64,000 nt of DNA from CAVPDE01 sp963702565 (GCA_963702565.1 CAVPDE010000024.1:248001-312000); one strand, 5' to 3'. Positions 53,423-60,291 are shown, counted from the stretch's first letter. The notes: generated by a model not told the origin, from the sequence alone. Numbers and translations are program-made.

Positions 53423-54415
53423 ATGAGGACCTGCAACAGAAATCTGGTAATCGCCACTGTAATTCTAATCACGGTGGTCCGCGTGGGCATGGCTGCCGAA
53501 CTCTACACTGGACCCATGATCGACGCACACGGCCACCTCGGCGCGTCGTTCGATTCGGATATGTTGATTCACGTCATGAATCTCAATAACGTCTCGCGAC
53601 AGATCGTAATGGCGCGTTACTACCCCGGCCCGGCAGGCTCTGCTGATCGTCCTGGGAATGACGAACTTGCGTTGGAGCTGGCGAGCAAATACCCCGTTCG
53701 TTTCTTTCCTCTTGTCGGGATGCAGAGGCCGGAACTGACCGGTGCGAACAAGTGGCTCAATCCCGATGCAGCCGTCCAGACAATTCTAAACGAGGCTGAG
53801 GCAAAGCTTGCCACGGGGCGCTTCCTCGGCATCGGCGAGGTGATTGTGAAGCACTTCTCCTACTCATCGGGACGGCACGCCGAGCTGGAGAACCCGATTT
53901 ACTCCCCCTTCATGCAGCGCCTGAGCCAGTTAGCCGGCCGTTTTGACCTGCCTATCGTCCTCCACATGGAGGGCGCACCACAACTTGTCGAGGACTTCGC
54001 CCGTTTGATTCGGGAAAACCCACAGGTCCGCTACGTCTGGGCGCACAACTGCGGTCGCAGCAAGGCACCCGTCATCCGGGCCATGCTGGGGAATCATCCG
54101 AACCTTTTTTGTGACCTTGCCAGCATGACCAATGTGGGAAAATCAGGTTACGGAATCGGCTGGCCTCGGATGGAGGAGTATACCGCGCTGATAGAGAAGA
54201 ACGGGGTGCTGTTTCCGGAGATGCGCGAGGTGTACGAAGGCTTCCCGGACCGCTTCATGATCGGTATGGACGTGGCTCACGCACCCGGCATGAACCCCGT
54301 GAACTACGGTCAGCGTGCTCAACGCTTCCGCGAGCTCCTTGCGCAGCTCAAGCCGCAGACCGCAGCCGCGCTTGCCGAAGGCAACGCCATAAGAATTTTC
54401 AAGCTGGACCGGTAA
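53423..54415 (+). CDS. cassette 4: exported amidohydrolase-type metal-dependent hydrolase
   Basis: 330 residues with a signal peptide (LVIATVILITVVRVGMAA). Mature protein begins with MIDAHGHLGASFDSD, the H-x-H metal pair of the amidohydrolase superfamily; later come GIGEVIVKHFSY, LPIVLHMEG, VWAHNCGRS and FMIGMDVAHA, giving the remaining His/Asp ligands. Belongs to the Amidohydrolase_2-like TIM barrels; substrate unknown. An uncommon find in a cassette because of its size and secretion signal. Confidence 0.8.
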   Translation: MRTCNRNLVIATVILITVVRVGMAAELYTGPMIDAHGHLGASFDSDMLIHVMNLNNVSRQIVMARYYPGPAGSADRPGNDELALELASKYPVRFFPLVGMQRPELTGANKWLNPDAAVQTILNEAEAKLATGRFLGIGEVIVKHFSYSSGRHAELENPIYSPFMQRLSQLAGRFDLPIVLHMEGAPQLVEDFARLIRENPQVRYVWAHNCGRSKAPVIRAMLGNHPNLFCDLASMTNVGKSGYGIGWPRMEEYTALIEKNGVLFPEMREVYEGFPDRFMIGMDVAHAPGMNPVNYGQRAQRFRELLAQLKPQTAAALAEGNAIRIFKLDR

Positions 54416-54457
54416 GCGGAAATAGGGACAGTGCCCACTAAAAGCAACGATGTGAAC

Positions 54458-54522
54458 GCCTAACATGGCGCTTAAGAGGGACGCGGTAAAGAGCCACCGC
54501 GCCCCTTAGCTTTACGTTGGGT
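54458..54522 (+). other. attC4
   Basis: Cores GCCTAAC and GTTGGGT; arms GCGCTTAAGAGGGACGCGG and CCGCGCCCCTTAGC. The first core is an exact complement of the cassette 4 start. Confidence 0.88.
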
Positions 54523-54553
54523 CTCCTACCTGATCACACTTACCTGATAACAC

Positions 54554-54582
54554 TTGACAGCATGTAGCCCATGGGCTACAAT
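54554..54582 (+). promoter_or_regulatory. promoter and operator of the cassette 5 toxin-antitoxin pair
   Basis: TTGACA (54554-54559), 17-base spacer, TACAAT (54577-54582). An 18-base perfect palindrome TGTAGCCCATGGGCTACA (54563-54580) covers the spacer and -10, an ideal place for antitoxin autorepression. The start codon lies at 54589, so the message may be almost leaderless. Confidence 0.8.
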
Positions 54583-54588
54583 CCCTCC

Positions 54589-54879
54589 ATGATCGAAATC
54601 CGCAAGACCGAGTCTTATGCCAGATGGATTGACGGGTTGGGCGATATCCGTGCGCGGGCTCGAATTCTTGCGCGAGTCGAGCGTCTAGCTACCGGAAATC
54701 CTGGAGATGTCAAGCCAGTGGGTGAAGGCGTTTCAGAGATGCGGATCGATTATGGACCCGGTTATCGGGTGTATTACACACAGCGGGGGCGGGAGCTTGT
54801 TATTCTGTTGGCCGGTGGTGACAAGAGTACCCAGGCACGGGATATCAAAACTGCCTTGCGCCTAGCGCGGAACCTTTAG
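54589..54879 (+). CDS. cassette 5: RelE/HigB-like toxin (HI1419 type)
   Basis: 96 residues from the ATG at 54589; an ATG at 54571 lies inside the operator and is not used. Typical features: IRKTESYARWIDGLGDIRAR, GNPGDVKPVGEGVSEMRIDY, GPGYRVYYTQRG and LLAGGDKSTQARDI. Belongs to the phage-derived Gp49-like/RelE family; would cleave mRNA. The antitoxin gene follows 9 bases later. In arrays such pairs stabilise the cassettes. Confidence 0.88.
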   Translation: MIEIRKTESYARWIDGLGDIRARARILARVERLATGNPGDVKPVGEGVSEMRIDYGPGYRVYYTQRGRELVILLAGGDKSTQARDIKTALRLARNL

Positions 54880-54888
54880 GAGCAAACC

Positions 54889-55245
54889 ATGGCCAAGACA
54901 ATCACTACTCGATACGATGTTGCCGAGCACCTTCGCACTGCAGAGGATATGGCTGCTTATCTTGAAGCCTGCTTGGAGGAGGCTAACGGGGATGCTGCGT
55001 TCATTGCAAAGGCACTGGGAGATATTGCACGTGCGAAGGGCATGTCTCAGGTGGCGCGGGATGCCGGCTTGTCCCGCGAAAGTCTTTACAAGGCACTGTC
55101 TGGAGAACGAACTCCTGGCTTCGACACAATCCTCAAAGTCATAGGGGCGCTAGGATTAAAACTGCACGCCGAAGCAGTCACTGGGGCTGGCTCAAAGTCC
55201 CAACACGCTGCTTCAGCGGACGGCGAAAAAGCATGCCGCCCCTGA
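54889..55245 (+). CDS. cassette 5: antitoxin (HI1420 type, helix-turn-helix)
   Basis: 118 residues. The N-terminus RYDVAEHLRTAEDMAAYLEA and the helix-turn-helix ALGDIARAKGMSQVARDAGL with SRESLYKALSG match the addiction-module antidote family. The last about 16 residues are read from attC5, so the stop codon lies within the recombination site and the C-terminus depends on the neighbour. GGAGC precedes the ATG. Confidence 0.88.
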   Translation: MAKTITTRYDVAEHLRTAEDMAAYLEACLEEANGDAAFIAKALGDIARAKGMSQVARDAGLSRESLYKALSGERTPGFDTILKVIGALGLKLHAEAVTGAGSKSQHAASADGEKACRP

Positions 55246-55259
55246 GCAGCCCGTTATGT
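55198..55259 (+). other. attC5
   Basis: Cores TCCCAAC and GTTATGT; arms GCTTCAGCGGACGGCG and GCCGCCCCTGAGCAGC. The inner wording is close to attC2. Confidence 0.85.
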
Positions 55260-55280
55260 GATAAACCAAGGAGTGAAATG

Positions 55281-55514
55281 ATGCCTCATGTTATCGTAAA
55301 GCTCTATCCTGGAAGATCTGAAGAGCAGAAGACTAGACTCGCCGAAGAGATCGTTAAGGACGTTGTCGCTATTGCAAAGTGTGAGGAAAAGTCAGTTTCA
55401 GTGGCATTCGAAGAAGTCAAACCGGAGGAATGGGCAGAGAAAGTTTATAGACCGGACATCCTTGAAAACCAGCAAAGGCTGTACAAGAAACCAGGATATA
55501 ACCCCTTTGGGTAG
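55281..55514 (+). CDS. cassette 6: 4-oxalocrotonate-tautomerase-like protein
   Basis: 77 residues. Start placed at the second of two adjacent ATGs because it gives M-P-H, so that Pro becomes the N-terminal catalytic residue after Met removal, as the tautomerase superfamily requires. PHVIVKLYPGRSEEQKTRLA and EEIVKDVVAIAKCEEKSVSV fit the family. AAGGAGTG lies upstream. Substrate unknown. Confidence 0.82.
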   Translation: MPHVIVKLYPGRSEEQKTRLAEEIVKDVVAIAKCEEKSVSVAFEEVKPEEWAEKVYRPDILENQQRLYKKPGYNPFG

Positions 55515-55574
55515 CCCGGGAGTTTATCAAGCGGATCATTTCCCAGACCAAGGGGGGAAAGCGAAACAACAAAA

Positions 55575-55627
55575 TTACAACTCACTCCAGCGGACGGCTT
55601 CCAGCCGCCGCTGAGGTTTTCGTAGGA
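55575..55627 (+). other. attC6 with a one-base deletion in its second core
   Basis: First core TTACAAC; arms CCAGCGGACGGC and GCCGCCGCTGAGG. The second core reads CGTAGGA instead of the expected CGTTAGGA; the complement of the intact form, TCCTAAC, opens attC7. The lost T would remove the essential GTT. Confidence 0.7.
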
Positions 55628-55644
55628 CAAAAGAGCGACCTTTC

Positions 55645-56166
55645 ATGCCCGAGTTGGTGGAACACGCGGATCACATCGAGATTCGCTCTCCGATGCGCAG
55701 GGGCTTACGCCTGGCCTTCGCACTGCTTGCCCTGTTCCCGCTCTTGGCCCCCTACGAACTGCTCGTGCGCATCGACTGGCAGAGCCGCCTCGATCCATTC
55801 TTTCTGGTCGCAGCGTTCATCTCTATCGGCGCTGTCGCGCTGAGCGGGTTCCTGATCTTCGCGGCAGTCGCCGGGTTGAGTTCGCGCATGGCCTTCGATG
55901 CGACGCGGAAGACATTTACTTACTCGTCGGGGGCTCCGCTCGTGCGCAGGGCTACATCCGTGTATCCGATGTCCGCACTCAAACGTATCGACGTTGAGAG
56001 CCGTGAGTGGAGCGACAGTGCCCCTACGCATCATCTGAGGGTTCTCACTTCGGACGGCGAGGGGTTCGAGAGCGATTCATCTTGGTCGCGTAACGAGATC
56101 GAAGATATCAGGATCCGTGTCGATATGTTCTTGAAACGAACTTTGGAGGCATGGCCGTCTTCCTAA
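55645..56166 (+). CDS. cassette 7: small membrane protein
   Basis: 173 residues. Two membrane segments (LRLAFALLALFPLLAPYELL and FFLVAAFISIGAVALSGFLI) and a soluble C-terminal part with beta-strand character (MAFDATRKTFTYSSGAPLVR, LRVLTSDGEGFESD). Resembles PH-like membrane proteins in layout and is comparable to cassette 1. Its stop lies inside the first core of attC7. No function known. Confidence 0.65.
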   Translation: MPELVEHADHIEIRSPMRRGLRLAFALLALFPLLAPYELLVRIDWQSRLDPFFLVAAFISIGAVALSGFLIFAAVAGLSSRMAFDATRKTFTYSSGAPLVRRATSVYPMSALKRIDVESREWSDSAPTHHLRVLTSDGEGFESDSSWSRNEIEDIRIRVDMFLKRTLEAWPSS

Positions 56167-56217
56167 CCCATCACTTCAGCCGACGCACAACCCGCGCGGC
56201 TGATTTGGACGTTAGCA
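56161..56217 (+). other. attC7
   Basis: Cores TCCTAAC and GTTAGCA; arms TTCAGCCGACGC and GCGGCTGATTTGGAC, close to attC1 and attC3. Confidence 0.88.
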
Positions 56218-56241
56218 CCAAAACACTAAGGATATACCAAC

Positions 56242-57009
56242 ATGAAACAATGGTATGAAGAATTATTCGAAAACTACGGAATGAAATATGATAACGAGTG
56301 CTTCACTCAAGGCACCATTGGTGAGTGCGACTTTATTGAAAAAGAGATCAAGTATGATAAAAGCATCAGAATACTGGATATTGGGTGCGGAACAGGCAGA
56401 CATGCAATTGAACTAACAAAAAGAGACTATACTGTTGTGGGGGTCGATCTTTCAGATTCGCAATTAAGACGAGCAAGAGAAAAAGCATCAATGCATAATC
56501 TGCAGATTTTTTTCCAAAAGCATGATGCCAGAAATCTTCCATTCTTACACGAATTTGACTTGGTCATCATGTTATGCGAAGGAGGATTTCCGCTGATGGA
56601 GACCGATGAAATGAATTATCAGATTCTCCGGAATGCCTCCAACGCCCTAGCACGCAAAGGGAAACTGATATTTACTACTCTAAATGCTCTATTTCCCCTG
56701 TTCCATTCCGTCAAAGATTTCCTTGATTCAAGCGCAAAGGAGGGGAACGCAAAATGCGGCAGCATTTCATTCGATCTGATGACCTTCAGAGAACACGCCA
56801 CGATCCATGCAGAGGATGATCTTGGGAATAAAAAGGAACTCCATTGCAACGAAAGATATTATACGCCATCGGAAATAACCTGGTTGTTAAAAACCCTTGA
56901 TTTCAATGCCATTGATATTTTCGGTGCGAAACTTGGTGCTTTTAGCCGGGACGACAAATTATCGAGTGAAGATTTTGAAATGTTAGTCATTGCAGAGAAA
57001 GGATTGTGA
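56242..57009 (+). CDS. cassette 8: SAM-dependent methyltransferase
   Basis: 255 residues. Class I methyltransferase: ILDIGCGTGRHAIELTKRDY (motif I), VGVDLSDSQLRRAREKA (motif II), FDLVIMLCEGGFPLM (motif IV). The gene is clearly richer in A and T than its neighbours (for example the N-terminal YDNECFTQGTIGECDFIEKE region), a sign of separate origin. GGATATACCA lies before the ATG. Target unknown; small molecule likely. Confidence 0.88.
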   Translation: MKQWYEELFENYGMKYDNECFTQGTIGECDFIEKEIKYDKSIRILDIGCGTGRHAIELTKRDYTVVGVDLSDSQLRRAREKASMHNLQIFFQKHDARNLPFLHEFDLVIMLCEGGFPLMETDEMNYQILRNASNALARKGKLIFTTLNALFPLFHSVKDFLDSSAKEGNAKCGSISFDLMTFREHATIHAEDDLGNKKELHCNERYYTPSEITWLLKTLDFNAIDIFGAKLGAFSRDDKLSSEDFEMLVIAEKGL

Positions 57010-57011
57010 AA

Positions 57012-57073
57012 TGCCAATACGCCAAGCAGCGGACGGGCTTTGGAATAGCCCGCCGCTGACAGGCTCGTTGGCC
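57012..57073 (+). other. attC8
   Basis: Cores TGCCAAT and GTTGGCC; arms AGCAGCGGACGGGCT and AGCCCGCCGCTGAC. The first core has two mismatches to the cassette start complement. Confidence 0.8.
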
Positions 57074-57083
57074 TATCAAAGGC

Positions 57084-57127
57084 TTGACATGTCTCATCGT
57101 CTGACGTACGATATGGCGTACGGTCAG
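57084..57127 (+). promoter_or_regulatory. promoter and operator of the yefM-yoeB cassette
   Basis: TTGACA (57084-57089), 17-base spacer, TACGAT (57107-57112). Near-palindrome CTGACGTACG ... CGTACGGTCAG overlaps the -10. GGAGGTGAG follows before the ATG at 57146. Confidence 0.72.
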
Positions 57128-57145
57128 AAATGGAGGTGAGATACA

Positions 57146-57388
57146 ATGGTTACTTTGACAGCGACGGAAGCCAGAAAAAGACTCTACACCCTTGTCGATG
57201 ATGTCGCAGAATCCCATGACCCAATCCAGATTGTTGGGAAACGAAATTCAGCGGTCCTCCTCTCTGAAGAGGATTGGCGGGCCGTCCAAGAGACACTCTA
57301 TCTGTCGTCCATGCCAGGGATGCGGGAATCCATTCGCAAGGGTTTGAAAACCCCCGTTAAAGAGTGTGAAGAGGAGCTTGACTGGTGA
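57146..57388 (+). CDS. cassette 9: YefM/Phd-type antitoxin
   Basis: 80 residues. The N-terminus TLTATEARKRLYTLVDDVAE and IVGKRNSAVLLSEEDW match the Phd/YefM family; it would bind the palindrome upstream and its own promoter. The toxin gene overlaps by 4 bases (ATGA-type coupling). Confidence 0.9.
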   Translation: MVTLTATEARKRLYTLVDDVAESHDPIQIVGKRNSAVLLSEEDWRAVQETLYLSSMPGMRESIRKGLKTPVKECEEELDW

Positions 57389-57648
57389 GTCGGCGGCTGG
57401 TCTACACAAAACAGGCCAAAAAGGACGCCAAGAGACTCTCGCATTCAGGTTTGAAACCACAGGCCGAACACCTCCTCGCCATTCTCAGAGAGGACCCCTA
57501 TCGCACTCCGCCCCCGTATGAGAGATTGGTTGGTGATCTGTCCGGCGCTTGCTCCAGGAGGATCAATATCCAGCATCGACTGGTCTACCAAATCCTTGAT
57601 GATATCAAGACGATTAAAGTCATCCGCATGTGGACGCACCATGAATAG
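57385..57648 (+). CDS. cassette 9: YoeB-type toxin
   Basis: 87 residues. RLVYTKQAKKDAKRLSHSGL, PPPYERLVGDLSGACSRRIN, HRLVYQILDD and KVIRMWTHHE are characteristic YoeB motifs (the terminal W-T-H-Y region is W-T-H-H here). A ribosome-dependent mRNase. Starts with GTG. Confidence 0.9.
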   Translation: MSRRLVYTKQAKKDAKRLSHSGLKPQAEHLLAILREDPYRTPPPYERLVGDLSGACSRRINIQHRLVYQILDDIKTIKVIRMWTHHE

Positions 57649-57659
57649 TAGCCGTTCTG

Positions 57660-57732
57660 GGCGAACATCCGCTTTGAGAAGGAAGCTCTTTCCGCTTCGC
57701 TCCATTCGCACCTCTCAAGCTGAGTGTTAGGC
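57660..57732 (+). other. attC9
   Basis: Cores GGCGAAC and GTTAGGC; the longest attC in the array (73 bases), with arms TTGAGAAGGAAGCTC... and a GAAGC-rich stem. First core one base off the complement of its cassette start. Confidence 0.75.
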
Positions 57733-57751
57733 ATGCCAGGTAATTTATTGA

Positions 57752-58198
57752 ATGTACAAGACCCCTATGCTGCGGAAACGATTCATTTTGCCTTTATTAG
57801 CCGGTTCGATTTGTGGCGCGATCATCGGTGCGGCTGGCTTTGCGCTGGCCGAACGGGTTTTTGGTCGCGGCATAGGTATTCTCGGTAACTCGCCTACTTT
57901 TGCGGCATTTATTGGGGCAGTTTATTTGGGTACCTTCGGCGGAGTGCTGGGAGCCGTAATTGGCATATTGAACCTCACGGTAGCCAGGAGCGCAGTCTTC
58001 GGATTTGCATGCGGTTTGCTTCTCGCAATAGCGGAAATATGGAGAAGCGAAAGCAAATATTTCTATGAAGGCGGCTATTCTGATAGACAACAGTTTTTCA
58101 GTGACATCATTCTTTGGATGACATTGGTGTTGGGTCTTGGACTCGTAGCCGTGGCGATCGTAGTTCTGCAACGTAAACGGTTGGGCCGAGGGAAATGA
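57752..58198 (+). CDS. cassette 10: small membrane protein
   Basis: 148 residues with four hydrophobic segments (LLAGSICGAIIGAAGFALAE, AAFIGAVYLGTFGGVLGAVI, SAVFGFACGLLLAIAE, WMTLVLGLGLVAVAIVVL). Glycine-rich segments suggest packing helices. Start at 57752 or at the ATG at 57767 cannot be decided; no strong ribosome-binding site for either. Not recognised. Confidence 0.6.
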   Translation: MYKTPMLRKRFILPLLAGSICGAIIGAAGFALAERVFGRGIGILGNSPTFAAFIGAVYLGTFGGVLGAVIGILNLTVARSAVFGFACGLLLAIAEIWRSESKYFYEGGYSDRQQFFSDIILWMTLVLGLGLVAVAIVVLQRKRLGRGK

Positions 58199-58216
58199 CT
58201 TGTATCGTGGGGCGTC

Positions 58217-58274
58217 GCGTAACCCGGCAACTGCACCCGATCGCTTGCGCGCCGGGTGATTTGCGTCGTTAGCC
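58217..58274 (+). other. attC10
   Basis: Cores GCGTAAC and GTTAGCC; arms CCCGGCAACTGCACC and GCGCGCCGGGTGATTTGC. Confidence 0.82.
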
Positions 58275-58292
58275 GGAGGTGAGGAAGGAACA

Positions 58293-58922
58293 GTGTATTT
58301 GGCGGCACCAAAATCTGACCACAGGGGCGCGGTTTTGGTCCTTCATTCGTGGTGGGGCCTCAACAGCTTCTTCCGCCGTCTGTGCGACCGGTTCGCGGCT
58401 AAGGGGTTTGTGGCGCTTGCGCCGGATCTTTACGACGGCAGGGTGGCCGGCACCGTGGCTGAAGCCAAGAAGCTCCGCGCCAAGGTAACCGCTTCCCGCA
58501 AAGAGCCCGCTTACAAGTACCTGATTCGCATGATCGGTGAATTGCGGAGAGAAGCGGGGGCGGATGACATCGCTGTTGTGGGTTTCTCCATGGGAGGGCA
58601 CTGGGCTTACTGGCTCGCCCAACGTTCGGATCTCGCAATTGTTGCGACGGTGACTTTCTACGCTGCGCGCAGCGGGGACTACTCCCAGAGCCGATCCTCA
58701 TTCCTGGCCCACTTTGCCGAGACCGACGAATGGGTTTCGCCCTCCAGCATCAGGAAACTGGAGAGAACCCTTTTGAAGGCCGGACTGGCGTTCGAGTGTC
58801 ACACATACCCTCGCACAGGACACTGGTTCTTCGAGGAGGATCGTGCCGACGCGTTCAAGCCAGATGCCGCGGTGTTGGCGTGGACGCGAACGATTGACTT
58901 CTTGAAGCTAAAAATGGGCTAA
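58293..58922 (+). CDS. cassette 11: dienelactone-hydrolase-type alpha/beta hydrolase
   Basis: 209 residues from a GTG preceded by GGAAGG. Alpha/beta hydrolase: VLVLHSWWGLNSFF (oxyanion region), APDLYDGRVAGT, nucleophile elbow VVGFSMGGHWAYW, and HTYPRTGHWFFEEDR with the catalytic His. The nucleophile is Ser where classical dienelactone hydrolases use Cys, common in related hydrolases. Its stop codon is in the first core of attC11. Confidence 0.85.
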   Translation: MYLAAPKSDHRGAVLVLHSWWGLNSFFRRLCDRFAAKGFVALAPDLYDGRVAGTVAEAKKLRAKVTASRKEPAYKYLIRMIGELRREAGADDIAVVGFSMGGHWAYWLAQRSDLAIVATVTFYAARSGDYSQSRSSFLAHFAETDEWVSPSSIRKLERTLLKAGLAFECHTYPRTGHWFFEEDRADAFKPDAAVLAWTRTIDFLKLKMG

Positions 58923-58972
58923 CACCCACTCCAGCCACGCGGGTTTCACGTCGGCTGATCTCGACGTTGGGC
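58917..58972 (+). other. attC11
   Basis: Cores GGCTAAC and GTTGGGC; arms CCAGCCACGC and CACGTCGGCTGATCTCGAC, a variant of the attC1/3/7 group. First core an exact complement of the cassette 11 start. Confidence 0.9.
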
Positions 58973-58986
58973 ATACGGGTAACTGC

Positions 58987-59373
58987 ATGCGAGTTGACAG
59001 CCTTGATCACTTAGTCCTGACCGTCAGAGATATCGACGCCACTGTGTCTTTCTATTCAAAAGTGTTGGGCGTGGAAACCATTACTTTCTGTGGCGGGCGT
59101 AAGGCCCTGTCTTTGGGCAAACAGCAAATCAACCTACATCAGCACGGAAAAGAATTTGAGCCGAAAGCTCAACAACCAACCCCTGGCTCGGCGGACTTGT
59201 GCTTTCTTACGTCAGTTCCATTAACCGATGTGGTGAACCACCTTGGCGCATGTGGGGTGGCGGTAATTGAAGGCCCTGTTCAACGAACCGGGGCCACAGG
59301 CCCGATTCTTTCGATTTATTTCCGCGACCCAGACATGAATCTGATCGAGGTTTCAAATCGTGTGCATGCCTAA
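58987..59373 (+). CDS. cassette 12: VOC/glyoxalase-family protein
   Basis: 128 residues. RVDSLDHLVLTVRDIDATVS opens the fold with the first metal ligand His; FYSKVLGVE, INLHQHGKEFEPKAQQ with the next His, and SIYFRDPDMNLIEVSN with the final Glu complete a typical VOC metal site. Closely resembles the VOC proteins often annotated as virulence proteins in integrons. Its stop is in the first core of attC12. Confidence 0.88.
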   Translation: MRVDSLDHLVLTVRDIDATVSFYSKVLGVETITFCGGRKALSLGKQQINLHQHGKEFEPKAQQPTPGSADLCFLTSVPLTDVVNHLGACGVAVIEGPVQRTGATGPILSIYFRDPDMNLIEVSNRVHA

Positions 59374-59440
59374 CCTTGAGGTCGAGAGGGTCTGGTCAAA
59401 AGCTGCCCTTTTGTCCAGCCCCTCACCTTAAACGTTCGAC
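59368..59440 (+). other. attC12
   Basis: Cores GCCTAAC and GTTCGAC; arms GAGGTCGAGAGGGTCTGG and CCAGCCCCTCACCTT, a long site (73 bases) of different type from its neighbours. Confidence 0.82.
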
Positions 59441-59464
59441 CATCAAGAATCATCAAGAATCATC

Positions 59465-59493
59465 TTGTCCTCATATAGCATTTATGCTATAAT
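59465..59493 (+). promoter_or_regulatory. promoter and operator of the cassette 13 toxin-antitoxin pair
   Basis: TTGTCC (59465-59470), 17-base spacer, TATAAT (59488-59493). The palindrome TATAGCATTTATGCTATA (59474-59491) covers the spacer and -10. The ATG is at 59500, again nearly leaderless, as in cassette 5. Confidence 0.75.
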
Positions 59494-59499
59494 TCATCT

Positions 59500-59841
59500 A
59501 TGAACTGGGCGATCACCTATTACAGCGAGTCCGTTCAGGCGGACATTCTTGCCTTACCGGCTGGCCTTCTTGCGCGTTACCTTCGATACGCCGACCGTAT
59601 GGAAGTCTATGGGCCTGATCTGGGTATGCCTCACACGCGGGCAATGGGCGGGGGGCTGTTCGAATTGCGGCTAAGAGCTACAGAGGGGATTGCTCGTGTA
59701 CTCTACTGCACGATGATCGGAAAGAGAATCATGATCCTGCACCAGTTCACGAAAAAGACCAAGAAGACACCGCCGAAGGAGCTTGGCATCGCTCGACGGC
59801 GTATGAAGGAGGTCAAAGATGCTGACACACAAAGAACTTAA
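59500..59841 (+). CDS. cassette 13: HigB-like (phage Gp49 family) toxin
   Basis: 113 residues. ITYYSESVQADILALPAGLL, LGMPHTRAMGGGLFELRLRA and RVLYCTMIGKRIMILHQFTK followed by KTKKTPPKELGIARRRMKEV are standard for phage-derived Gp49-like/HigB toxins. Overlaps the antitoxin gene by 23 bases, the usual toxin-first arrangement. Confidence 0.9.
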   Translation: MNWAITYYSESVQADILALPAGLLARYLRYADRMEVYGPDLGMPHTRAMGGGLFELRLRATEGIARVLYCTMIGKRIMILHQFTKKTKKTPPKELGIARRRMKEVKDADTQRT

Positions 59842-60139
59842 GTCTCGTGCCCTGGCTCGAGGTGACGTGAGGGCTGAATTCGATAAGCTTGAAGAGGAGT
59901 TTGCTTTCCTTGATGAATTCCTCAAAGCCAGAGCGGCGGCAGGTATGAGTCAGGCGGAGATTGCCGATCGCATGGGCACAACCCAGTCCGCCGTTGCTCG
60001 CTTGGAATCGGGACGCGGCAAGCACTCTCCCTCGCTCGCCACATTGCGCAAATACGCGCGTGCTCTCGGCTATCGCGTCGATCTGCGACTCATTAAAGAA
60101 AAGGAGAATACAGAAGCACGGGGTCGAACCAGTCGCTGA
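59819..60139 (+). CDS. cassette 13: XRE-type antitoxin (HigA-like)
   Basis: 106 residues. Central helix-turn-helix AGMSQAEIADRMGTTQSAVA with RLESGRGKHSPSLATLRKYA. The last few residues are read from attC13. It would bind the palindrome over the promoter. Confidence 0.9.
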   Translation: MLTHKELKSRALARGDVRAEFDKLEEEFAFLDEFLKARAAAGMSQAEIADRMGTTQSAVARLESGRGKHSPSLATLRKYARALGYRVDLRLIKEKENTEARGRTSR

Positions 60140-60189
60140 ACCGGATAGGCGGGAAAGGCGCCCGCCTCCCGGTAAGCTGTTCGTTGTCG
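60123..60189 (+). other. attC13, right end of the array
   Basis: Cores GTCGAAC and GTTGTCG; arms GGATAGGCGGGAAAGGCG and CGCCTCCCGGTAAGC. The first core is an exact complement of the cassette 13 start. The second core is degenerate, consistent with the end of the array. Confidence 0.8.
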
Positions 60190-60206
60190 AGGCCGCGCGG
60201 CCGCGA

Positions 60207-60236
60207 CAATGCTGTGGATGATCATCCGCAGCATTG
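60207..60236. repeat. 30-base palindrome
   Basis: CAATGCTG-T-GGATGATCATCC-G-CAGCATTG, one mismatch pair only. It lies between the array end and a REP-associated transposase fragment and might be a REP element or a site of rearrangement. Confidence 0.6.
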
Positions 60237-60291
60237 GTGTGTGAAGGCTCTTTAATCTGGTGAAAATGTATCGATAGATGAAGGAATATTT

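Larger units (their letters stand above)
51049..60189 (+). mobile_element. integrase-less integron cassette array (13 cassettes, CALIN type)
   Basis: Thirteen attC sites in the same orientation separate thirteen cassettes. The boundary bases can be read because each cassette begins after the G of a GTTRRRY-like core and its own attC opens with the complement: for example GTTAGAC at 51049 pairs with GTCTAAC at 51536, GTTAGGC at 52362 with GCCTAAC at 53333, GTTCGAC at 59434 with GTCGAAC at 60123. Six match exactly (one after allowing a base deletion), five with one mismatch. No intI gene is present in the window. Cargo is toxin-antitoxin modules, small enzymes and small membrane proteins. Confidence 0.92.
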
